Positions 1-5,355 of a DNA stretch of 5,355 nt are shown piece by piece. The DNA is from Verrucomicrobiota bacterium (GTDB lineage Bacteria; Verrucomicrobiota; Verrucomicrobiia; Limisphaerales; JADLHS01): the NCBI GenBank assembly GCA_025360895.1, contig JANYBF010000585.1, positions 1 to 5,355 on the forward strand. The letters are read 5' to 3'. Within the stretch, counting starts at the first letter, position 1; each line of letters begins with the position of its first letter. Under the pieces are notes generated by a model. That model had not been told where the DNA came from and made no database searches. It was given only the letters and a program-made list of their open reading frames with translations. The position numbers were made by a program, and so were the translations under genes.

Positions 1-644
1 GTGACAGGTTTGCCGCGAAACTCCTCCGGAATAATCGTGATTGCCGCGGCGGCGGCTTTGCCGATGCCCAGCGCGAGGTGGCCCGCCGCCCGGCCCATGC
101 TGATGATGATGTACCAGCGCGAGGTGGTGCGCGCGTCTTCGGTCAGATTGCGGACAATGAAAACCCCATTATGCCGAGCGGTTTCAAAACCAAACGTGGG
201 CGTCGAACCCGGCAGTGGGAGGTCGTTGTCAATCGTCTTGGGCACATGCGCGACCCGGATTGCTCCGGCGGCTTTGCGATAGACGCTGCTGGCGGAAAAC
301 GCCGTGTCATCTCCGCCGATGGTCACAAGGGCGGTCACCCCCAATTTGTTCAGCGAGTCCAACACATTGTGCAGGCTCGTCTCCGATTTCGCCGGATTCG
401 TCCGCGCCGTTCCCAGAATGGAGCCGCCGCGCAAGTGAATGGCTTTCACATCCCCAATCGTCAACTTCGTGTAGTGTTGCGTGTCCCCCTGCGCAAGCCA
501 CTTAAAGCCGTCGCGAAAGCCGATGACTTCGAATCCCTCGTTGATGCCCGCAATCGTGGCCGCGGCGATCACCCCATTAATGCCCGGCGCCGGCCCGCCG
601 CCAACCAACACTCCCAATTTTCCGCGTTTCATTCCGTTGTTCAT
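1..644 (-). CDS. 6-phosphofructokinase, PPi-dependent type (partial, 3' end outside window)
   Basis: Phosphorylates fructose 6-phosphate at C1 to fructose 1,6-bisphosphate in cytoplasmic glycolysis. Read on the minus strand, 214 codons are open from the ATG at 644-642 to the window edge. Visible PFK motifs are the phosphate-binding loop GGGPAPGIN (residues 15-23), RGGSILGTAR (72-81), GGDDT (110-114), PKTIDND (135-141, with the catalytic TIDND aspartates), TFGFETAR (150-157) and MGRAAGH (183-189). In ATP-dependent enzymes the second D of GGDD is a glycine and the K of PKTIDND is a glycine. Asp113 and Lys136 are therefore the known signature of pyrophosphate-using enzymes, which work reversibly. 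No clear Shine-Dalgarno site precedes either the ATG at 644 or a second in-frame ATG at 632-630, so the exact start is uncertain. About half the protein, including the rest of the sugar-phosphate site, lies outside. Family certain; PPi use inferred from the two residues. Confidence 0.93.
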   Translation of the reverse strand, partial: MNNGMKRGKLGVLVGGGPAPGINGVIAAATIAGINEGFEVIGFRDGFKWLAQGDTQHYTKLTIGDVKAIHLRGGSILGTARTNPAKSETSLHNVLDSLNKLGVTALVTIGGDDTAFSASSVYRKAAGAIRVAHVPKTIDNDLPLPGSTPTFGFETARHNGVFIVRNLTEDARTTSRWYIIISMGRAAGHLALGIGKAAAAAITIIPEEFRGKPV

Positions 645-715
645 AGTTCAGGTTCAGTTTTTCAATCGAGGGTGCACCGAACATCAAACCGGCGCTGGTC
701 ACACCCGGCACCTAG

Positions 716-744
716 TTTGACCAGAAAGACCGGTGAAGGTCAAA
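716..744. repeat. Inverted repeat TTTGACC-N15-GGTCAAA upstream of the phosphofructokinase
   Basis: TTTGACC at 716-722 is an exact reverse complement of GGTCAAA at 738-744. The 15-base spacer contains the small palindrome ACCGGT. It lies 72 bases upstream of the kinase start codon, where it could be an operator for a dimeric regulator or a leader hairpin. No T-run follows on either strand, so it is not an intrinsic terminator. Arms of 7 bp can arise by chance, and function is unproven. Confidence 0.4.
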
Positions 745-827
745 AGAGACTTGCCCCGCGCAGAAATGCGCCGCTCACGCAAAGGCCACATCGCGCTGCC
801 TCCAAGGCTTCGACAATTCCTCCCGCG

Positions 828-856
828 CGACCGCGAGACTTTCGCGCACGCGGTCG
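828..856. repeat. Inverted repeat CGACCGCG-N13-CGCGGTCG
   Basis: CGACCGCG at 828-835 pairs perfectly with CGCGGTCG at 849-856 around a 13-base loop, giving an 8-bp GC-rich stem. There is no adjacent T-run on either strand. It could be a hairpin in a transcript leading into the leftward kinase gene or a protein-binding palindrome. GC-rich background makes a chance origin possible. Confidence 0.4.
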
Positions 857-945
857 GTATGGCAAACGGAATTCCCATTTTCAAAGGGCAAAACTTTAGC
901 CGATTAATGCCGCATGAAAGCTGTGCTAATAAAATTACAGAAAGT

Positions 946-974
946 TTGACACCGATGCCGAATAGTGATTAACT
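946..974 (+). promoter_or_regulatory. Possible rightward sigma-70-type promoter
   Basis: A perfect -35 hexamer TTGACA lies at 946-951. It follows an AT-rich, UP-element-like stretch (about 927-945) and is followed, after a 17-base spacer, by the weak -10 candidate TTAACT at 969-974. Transcription would start near 981 and run toward the terminator hairpin at 1109-1152. The -10 matches consensus at only three of six positions, so this rests mainly on the -35 box, the spacing and the terminator downstream. Confidence 0.3.
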
Positions 975-980
975 CTTCCT

Positions 981-1152
981 AGTTAGCACGCGTTATTTTG
1001 GTAGGTCGCAGTTGATCTTTGAAGCAAAGTAATTTCCGGCGAGGTGACTAGGTACAAGCCCGCGCCGGATTTCTCCGGAAACCTACTGAGTACCAATTCG
1101 AAAATTCCCCGGGCCTCTCGGTCACCCCCTGACTGTTTGGCCCGGTTTTTTT
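981..1152 (+). ncRNA. Candidate small RNA or structured RNA of unknown family
   Basis: Seen: a promoter-like box upstream, no credible protein gene, several local stems and a strong rightward terminator. Stems include CTTTG/CAAAG (1017-1021 with 1025-1029), TCCGGCG/CGCCGGA (1035-1041 with 1063-1069), CCGGA/TCCGG (1065-1069 with 1074-1078), TTTCCGG/CCGGAAA (1033-1039 with 1075-1081) and GGTAC/GTACC (1051-1055 with 1090-1094). The three CCGG pairings exclude one another, and GGTAC/GTACC could form a pseudoknot with the outer stem. The length of about 170 nt would suit a regulatory RNA such as a 6S-like or trans-acting species, but I do not recognise a known family. Most stems also form on the minus strand, so a leftward leader element is an alternative. 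The strand and both ends are inferred. Confidence 0.28.
1109..1152 (+). terminator. Intrinsic terminator, strongest in the rightward direction
   Basis: CCGGGCC (1109-1115) pairs with GGCCCGG (1139-1145). An inner stem CGGTCA/TGACTG (1119-1124 with 1130-1135, one G-U pair) closes a CCCCC loop. Seven T residues (1146-1152) follow directly on the plus strand, the classic rho-independent layout. Read leftward, the hairpin starts 18 bases after the amidohydrolase TAA and is followed by GGAATTTT, a poorer U-tract. It may therefore act in both directions and end the hydrolase transcript too. Confidence 0.72.
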
Positions 1153-1163
1153 ATCCTGACAAA

Positions 1164-2150
1164 TTACGACTGGCGCAGGAGTCGCCCGATCCGCGTGAAG
1201 CTTTCCGGTGGAAAGCCCATGGCCCGCTTCAATTGGTAGTCCCGCTCTAAGATGTTCGGATTGCTCTGGCACCGGCGAAAGTCCCGCCACGACACATGCC
1301 CGCGCAACCACGCAAAGTGGCCGTTCACTGGGACGGGGAAATCACTGCCATGCACCATTCGCGAAGTCAGTGGCTCCTGCAGGCAGGCCGCCACGTGCCG
1401 CCCGCGGATCGGCACATTGAATGCGCTGGTGTCGCCATAGAAATTTGGGAAGCGTCGCGTCAGATCGGCGAAAACGTGAAAATATTCGGGGTCAAACAAA
1501 CCGCTCTTCGTTCCGCTGTGCGCCGCGATGACCGTGACCCCACATGCCAGCGGCAAGGTCAACGCCCGCGGGTTGGCGAATTCCGGTCGCACCACCGGCA
1601 GCGTATGTTCGCCACCGGTATGCGCGAGCAACGGCAGCTTCAATTCCGCCATTCGCTCCCAGAACTTCGTGAATCGCCGGTCGTTACAGTCGATGTTCTG
1701 GCAATTGGGCAGGCATTTCATCATCACCGCGCCCGCCGCGACACACCGTTCTAATTCCTCCAACGCATCACCCCGGGCGGGATGAATCGAAACCGCCGGC
1801 AGAAACTCGGAGTGTTTGCGGGCCAGCGCCAGCACGTAATCGTTTGGAACATAAAACGAACCGACGTCAGCCATCACCCGACCCTGCTCATCGTGAACGT
1901 CATCCTGGGCTAGAATCACCGCGGCCCCCAGTGACGAACCGCGCACCAGCGCCAACAACCGCTCAATATAAAGCCGGTCTAAATCACCCTTCATGGCACC
2001 CGCCGGCAAGCCGATGTGCCGGAGCATCAGGGCCGCCAGCGGCCGGTGCCAACCGCCTACCCGCAACCAGCAACCGGTCCCGCCGGTACCGTTGCCGACG
2101 ATATGCACATGCATATCAATCGGCTTCGTTAAATCGGGTTTGGGGTTCAT
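1164..2150 (-). CDS. Metal-dependent amidohydrolase, Amidohydro_2-type TIM barrel
   Basis: A complete 328-residue protein, a usual length for the family, ending in TAA at 1166-1164. Such cytoplasmic enzymes use one or two divalent metals to activate water for hydrolysis, or for decarboxylation in some relatives. The expected ligands are present in order: HVH at residues 14-16 after strand one (IDMHVH), Lys145 in MMKCLPN, His177 in LLAHTGGE, His211 in IAAHSGT and Asp270 in HGSDFPV. Lys145 sits where carbamylated or ligand-supporting lysines occur in relatives. No signal peptide or membrane segment is seen. The ATG at 2150-2148 is preceded, seven bases upstream, by GGAG (2161-2158 on this strand), which supports the start. 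Cys146, Cys150 and Cys155 cluster beside the lysine. The neighbours give no pathway, so the substrate is unknown. It is divergent from the SNF2 gene, with a 128-bp gap. Confidence 0.9.
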   Translation of the reverse strand: MNPKPDLTKPIDMHVHIVGNGTGGTGCWLRVGGWHRPLAALMLRHIGLPAGAMKGDLDRLYIERLLALVRGSSLGAAVILAQDDVHDEQGRVMADVGSFYVPNDYVLALARKHSEFLPAVSIHPARGDALEELERCVAAGAVMMKCLPNCQNIDCNDRRFTKFWERMAELKLPLLAHTGGEHTLPVVRPEFANPRALTLPLACGVTVIAAHSGTKSGLFDPEYFHVFADLTRRFPNFYGDTSAFNVPIRGRHVAACLQEPLTSRMVHGSDFPVPVNGHFAWLRGHVSWRDFRRCQSNPNILERDYQLKRAMGFPPESFTRIGRLLRQS

Positions 2151-2157
2151 TGGTCAA

Positions 2158-2161
2158 CTCC
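2158..2161 (-). promoter_or_regulatory. Ribosome binding site of the amidohydrolase
   Basis: GGAG on the minus strand, seven bases before the ATG at 2150, is the only clear Shine-Dalgarno site at a gene start in this window. It settles the start of the amidohydrolase. Confidence 0.65.
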
Positions 2162-2171
2162 GGGCGGTCGC

Positions 2172-2201
2172 AGATTAAGCAATATTGGTGACTGAGTGCA
2201 A
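2172..2201 (-). promoter_or_regulatory. Possible leftward promoter of the amidohydrolase
   Basis: On the minus strand, TTGCAC (2201-2196) and TAATCT (2177-2172) are separated by 18 bases in an AT-rich patch. Transcription would start near 2165, giving a short leader of about 15 bases that still includes the GGAG site. Both hexamers are imperfect, so this is a weak prediction. Confidence 0.28.
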
Positions 2202-2278
2202 AAATATTTTGTTTCTGATTGACCAACCCCCCGGTTCCATGGCGAGATGATGCTCCCATTCATGGGTTGGATTCACAG

Positions 2279-5200
2279 ATGGCCAGAGACTCAGTAAAAA
2301 ACTGCAACGGGGCGACCCGCCAAAGTGGGAGCACGTCTAAATACGACGCGCACAACAAGGTTCTCTCGCAGACGTACGGCGCGTTCGCAGATTTACGGCG
2401 TGAGTTGTCTGATTCCAAGGATGCGGTTTGCGAACGGGAGGAACTTCTGCGCAGTTTCGCCACTTGCCCGGATTCACAACGTTCCTGGCTGCTCCTCGAA
2501 GATTATTTTGAAAAGCTTGCCCTCTCCCGCAAAGATTTTCCCGCCACGGACTGGTGGCCCCGCATGCTGGCGGCGAACCACGGCGCCCGTCTCGAAGAAC
2601 TCGCCTTTCTTTTCCTCCGCGCCAAACGATCGCTGCCACCGGAACTTACGCCACACGCGAACCTAGCCCGCTTTGCCCGCGCTGAAGCCACCGAGCATGA
2701 ACAAAAGCTCGTCCACGAGCTGGAGAATTGGCTGTTTCCCGCGCAACCACCCCATCTCGACACGCCGCGCGCCACGTTGCGCGTCATTTGCCAGCCGCAA
2801 CCGGACGAAGATCAGCCCGCGCGCTTCCGGCTCGGCGTGCAGTTTCATCTGTTCCGCCCCCGCACCGGCGAAAAGGTGCGCACGCTGCGCGACTTGATTG
2901 ACCTAGCCACGCGCGCGGCCCACGAGCAGGAACTTTTCCCGCCGGCCGACTGGGAATTCATTGCCTGGCTCACCGAGACGCATCGGCAGCGGCAGGACGG
3001 CAATGACACCCTACAATTGACCGACACCGAATTGCTCCACTGGCTCGCGCGCTGGGGCCACACGCGCCGCCTCGAACCCGCTGCGGGCAACCAGCCGCTT
3101 CAATTCCACGGCCACGTCGCGGCGCTTGAGCCGCATCTCGAAAACGGGGATAAGGAACTTTCCTTCACGCACCGGCTCACGCTGCCGACCGGCGAAAAAA
3201 TTTCCCTCGCTGAGGTAAAGTTTTTCAACCAGCAACCCCCGCTCGTCCTGGCAGGCAGCACGTTCTATCTCCTGCGCAATGCCCCGCCGAACGCCGTCAT
3301 CGCCCATTGGGCGGACAAGCCCGCCGTCCCGGTGCGCCGCTTGAGCCATCGGCTGCTCGTGCATCTACGGCAAGCCGGGGCGAATCAGGGCGTGGATTGG
3401 GAACAACTCTGCGTGGTGCATCCGGCGGGGCCGCAGCTCGTGTTCGAGTTGCTCGAAGACACCGTACGCCTCCGGCTGCTGGCCAAAAGTTTCCGCGACG
3501 GCAGCGTGTGGTATTGGACCGGCCAGGACTGGCGACCCAACGAAACCAGAAAACGGCCGACCGACAAGCCGGAGATTCTCGACGACCCCCGGCTCGAACC
3601 GGCCATGCAGTGGTTGAAGCAGCTCGATTGGTTCACTCCCGAGCCGGGCCTGTGGATTGGCGACGCGAATGAGAATTGCCTCGGCACGCTCGCGCACGCC
3701 TGGCAGCAGCGGCCCGAGGGTGTTGAGTTTCTCGGCAATCCGGCCTTTCACCGCTTGTTTCTCACCCCACGCCGGTTGAAACCAAAATTGATCGTCAAGG
3801 GCAGTGGCATTGACTGGCTGGCCGTCTCCGCCGAGTGGGAAGCCGAGGGTCTAAAACTAAACAAGTCCGACCTCGAACGACTCGCCCGCGCGAGTGGTCG
3901 CTTTGTCAAACTTCCGAACGCTGGCTGGGTCGAACTCGACACCGAAGCGGTGCAACGGGCGCACGAAGCGATGGCCGATCTTGGGGTGGATGGCCTCATC
4001 GCCGTGCCCCAAAAGGTCGGCCTTGAAAACGTCGCACACCTCAGCGAGGACGAATTCACACGTTTTTCCGACACACCCGAAGCCAAGGCGTTACGCACGC
4101 GCGTCCGCGATTTCAAAGGCGTTCCCGCCATCCCGCTGCCCGCAAGTCTCACGGCCGAGTTGCGACCCTATCAAAAGGACGGCTTCGATTTTCTGGCGCA
4201 TCTCGTTCAGATCCGGCTCGGTGGCATCTTGGCGGACGACATGGGCTTGGGCAAAACCTTGCAGACGCTGACGTGGTTCGCGTGGCTCAAGGATCGCAAT
4301 CGGAAGAATCCCAAGCCCTCGCTCGTCATCTGCCCCGCATCCGTATTGCACAACTGGCGCCGCGAAGCCGAACGCTTTGTCCCCGACCTCAAAGTGCTGG
4401 TGTTGGAAAGCGGAGCGGCCCGGCACAATTTACGCCGACAGATTCCGGAATACGACATCATTGTGACCAACTACGCGTTGCTCCGGCGCGATTTGGAAGA
4501 ATTGCAGAAATTTGCCTTCCGGGCGGTGATTCTCGACGAAGCGCAGTTCATCAAGAACCCCGGCGCGCAAGTCACGCAGTCCGTCAAACAGCTCAAGAGC
4601 GAGCATCGTCTTGCGCTCACCGGCACGCCGCTGGAAAACCGCTTGCTCGATCTGTGGAGCATCGTGGATTTTATCCAGCCCGGCTACCTCGGGACGCAGG
4701 AATACTTTCTGGAAACCTACGAGCCGAAGGGCGGGGCCGATGTGGAGAACACTCAACGGATTGCGCGCCGACAACTTTCCGCCAAGCTCCGGCCCCTGCT
4801 ACTGCGCCGCCTGAAGAAACACGTCGCCAAGGATTTGCCCGACCGCATCGAGCAGCGGCGCGATTGCCCGCTCGGTGAAGAACAGCGCAAGCTTTACCTC
4901 GCCGAGCTCCGCCGCAGCCGCGACCAGATCATGCAGGCCGTCGCGGAGCAGGGCCTCAACAAGAGCAAGATGCATGTGCTCGCCGCGCTCACCCGGTTGC
5001 GGCAGGTGTGTTGCCATCCGAAACTCGTTGGCAGTGATTCGCCCAGCGGCAAGACGGAGACTTTGTTCGAACTGCTCGATGCGCTCGTGGCGGAAGGGCA
5101 GAAAGTTTTGGTCTTCAGCCAGTTTGTGCAAATGCTGCACTTGATCGAGAAAGAGTGTCACGCGCGCAACATCAACACGCACCTGCTGACCGGCCAGACC

Positions 5201-5355
5201 AAGGACCGACAGGAAGTCGTCAATGCTTTCCAGGCGGACACCAAACCGTGCGTGTTCCTCCTGAGTCTGCGCGCGGCGGGCACGGGTTTGAATCTCACTA
5301 ATGCCAGCTACGTGGTCCTGTACGATCCGTGGTGGAATCCGGCGGTCGAGGCGCA
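2279..5355 (+). CDS. SNF2/Rad54-family DEAD-like helicase (partial, 3' end outside window)
   Basis: An ATP-driven nucleic-acid translocase of superfamily 2; bacterial members are linked to transcription or DNA transactions. The frame is open for 1025 codons from ATG 2279 to the window edge. Residues 1-500 are an extension I cannot assign. About 505-560 (IDWLAV, FVKLPNAGWVEL) resemble the SNF2-associated domain of bacterial members. The ATPase core then shows LRPYQ (628-632), Walker A DDMGLGKT (653-660, Lys659), motif Ia LVICPASVLHNW (682-693), Walker B DEAQ (753-756), motif III LTGTPLEN (780-787), LLLRRLKKHV (840-849), motif IV KVLVFSQF (942-949) and motif V AAGTGLNL (999-1006) then YDPWWNPAVEA. 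The arginine-finger motif (usually DRxHRIGQ) should follow just past the end. No SWIM-type CxC...CxH zinc finger is seen. The start is uncertain: no good Shine-Dalgarno site, in-frame TTG codons at 2219 and 2267, and a TGA at 2216-2218 bounding the frame. Confidence 0.93.
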   Translation, partial: MARDSVKNCNGATRQSGSTSKYDAHNKVLSQTYGAFADLRRELSDSKDAVCEREELLRSFATCPDSQRSWLLLEDYFEKLALSRKDFPATDWWPRMLAANHGARLEELAFLFLRAKRSLPPELTPHANLARFARAEATEHEQKLVHELENWLFPAQPPHLDTPRATLRVICQPQPDEDQPARFRLGVQFHLFRPRTGEKVRTLRDLIDLATRAAHEQELFPPADWEFIAWLTETHRQRQDGNDTLQLTDTELLHWLARWGHTRRLEPAAGNQPLQFHGHVAALEPHLENGDKELSFTHRLTLPTGEKISLAEVKFFNQQPPLVLAGSTFYLLRNAPPNAVIAHWADKPAVPVRRLSHRLLVHLRQAGANQGVDWEQLCVVHPAGPQLVFELLEDTVRLRLLAKSFRDGSVWYWTGQDWRPNETRKRPTDKPEILDDPRLEPAMQWLKQLDWFTPEPGLWIGDANENCLGTLAHAWQQRPEGVEFLGNPAFHRLFLTPRRLKPKLIVKGSGIDWLAVSAEWEAEGLKLNKSDLERLARASGRFVKLPNAGWVELDTEAVQRAHEAMADLGVDGLIAVPQKVGLENVAHLSEDEFTRFSDTPEAKALRTRVRDFKGVPAIPLPASLTAELRPYQKDGFDFLAHLVQIRLGGILADDMGLGKTLQTLTWFAWLKDRNRKNPKPSLVICPASVLHNWRREAERFVPDLKVLVLESGAARHNLRRQIPEYDIIVTNYALLRRDLEELQKFAFRAVILDEAQFIKNPGAQVTQSVKQLKSEHRLALTGTPLENRLLDLWSIVDFIQPGYLGTQEYFLETYEPKGGADVENTQRIARRQLSAKLRPLLLRRLKKHVAKDLPDRIEQRRDCPLGEEQRKLYLAELRRSRDQIMQAVAEQGLNKSKMHVLAALTRLRQVCCHPKLVGSDSPSGKTETLFELLDALVAEGQKVLVFSQFVQMLHLIEKECHARNINTHLLTGQTKDRQEVVNAFQADTKPCVFLLSLRAAGTGLNLTNASYVVLYDPWWNPAVEA

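Larger units (their letters stand above)
645..945. other. Intergenic stretch without a recognisable gene
   Basis: I translated this stretch in mind on both strands and found only open frames with no recognisable motif, no ribosome binding site and a composition expected by chance in GC-rich DNA. It should contain the promoter and leader of the leftward phosphofructokinase, but I cannot pick a convincing -35/-10 pair. It holds two inverted repeats (listed separately), and turns AT-rich from about 890 onward. Confidence 0.5.
2150..2226. repeat. Inverted repeat TTGGTCAA / TTGACCAA flanking the divergent promoter region
   Basis: TTGGTCAA at 2150-2157 overlaps the first base of the hydrolase start codon. 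It is the exact reverse complement of TTGACCAA at 2219-2226. Between the arms lie the small palindromes CAATATTG (2180-2187) and AAAATATTTT (2201-2210). The arrangement could mark paired operator half-sites controlling the divergent genes, but 8-bp arms across 60 bases can occur by chance. Confidence 0.3.

Noticed and set aside
78..899. Long open plus-strand frame of 273 codons
   Set aside because: It is largely antisense to the phosphofructokinase, whose motifs are unmistakable. The translation is rich in R, P, A and H with no motif, and is a shadow of the GC-rich gene.
914..949. Tiny rightward frame beginning MKAVLIKL (11 codons)
   Set aside because: It has no ribosome binding site, its stop codon overlaps the promoter-like TTGACA, and the length is what chance gives.
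645..1163. A decayed gene or insertion remnant in the long gap
   Set aside because: No recognisable protein fragments on either strand, no terminal inverted repeats and no target-site duplication were seen.
1044..1250. Rightward 68-codon frame starting with GTG
   Set aside because: It runs straight through the terminator hairpin and its T-run and then antisense into the end of the amidohydrolase. It has no recognisable motif.
1296..1754. Rightward 152-codon frame
   Set aside because: It is entirely antisense to the amidohydrolase, whose metal ligands are all in place. It has no motif of its own.
2262..2297. ATG at 2262 as start of the SNF2 gene
   Set aside because: It is out of frame with the helicase and reaches a TAA after 11 codons. 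The in-frame ATG is at 2279.
4273..4878. Rightward 201-codon frame inside the SNF2 region
   Set aside because: It is an alternate frame over the helicase core, where the real frame carries the Walker A, Walker B and motif III sequences.

Overview
The window is about 5.4 kb of GC-rich bacterial DNA holding three protein genes. Two of them run off the window edges. The long pyrophosphate-type phosphofructokinase, the large SNF2 helicase with a bacterial N-terminal extension, the isolated amidohydrolase and the weak Shine-Dalgarno sites would suit a free-living member of the PVC group, perhaps Verrucomicrobiota. That placement is an impression from gene style, not a measured result.

Layout: (1) 1-644, minus strand: N-terminal 214 residues of a 6-phosphofructokinase, whose C-terminus lies beyond base 1. 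Its active-site signature (GGDD and PKTIDND) is that of the PPi-dependent type. (2) 645-1163: a 519-bp stretch with no convincing protein gene. It holds two inverted repeats near the kinase start, a promoter-like TTGACA box at 946 facing right, a cluster of mutually exclusive GC-rich pairings at 1017-1094, and a strong hairpin plus seven-T terminator at 1109-1152 that also faces right. No plus-strand protein gene lies upstream of that terminator, so a small RNA of roughly 170 nt is a reasonable hypothesis. (3) 1164-2150, minus strand: a complete 328-residue metal-dependent TIM-barrel amidohydrolase of the Amidohydro_2 kind with all expected metal ligands and a good ribosome binding site. (4) 2151-2278: a 128-bp AT-rich divergent intergenic region with short palindromes. 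(5) 2279-5355, plus strand: at least 1025 residues of a bacterial SNF2/Rad54-type helicase-like ATPase. It is cut off just before the last helicase motif.

The three genes do not form an obvious pathway. The phosphofructokinase belongs to glycolysis, the amidohydrolase has an unknown substrate, and the SNF2 protein acts on nucleic acid or nucleoprotein. The kinase and hydrolase share a strand, but the long gap and the hairpin between them argue against one operon. I see no transposon, CRISPR array, tRNA or rRNA, and no clear new multi-gene system. The least explained part is the 930-1152 intergenic block.
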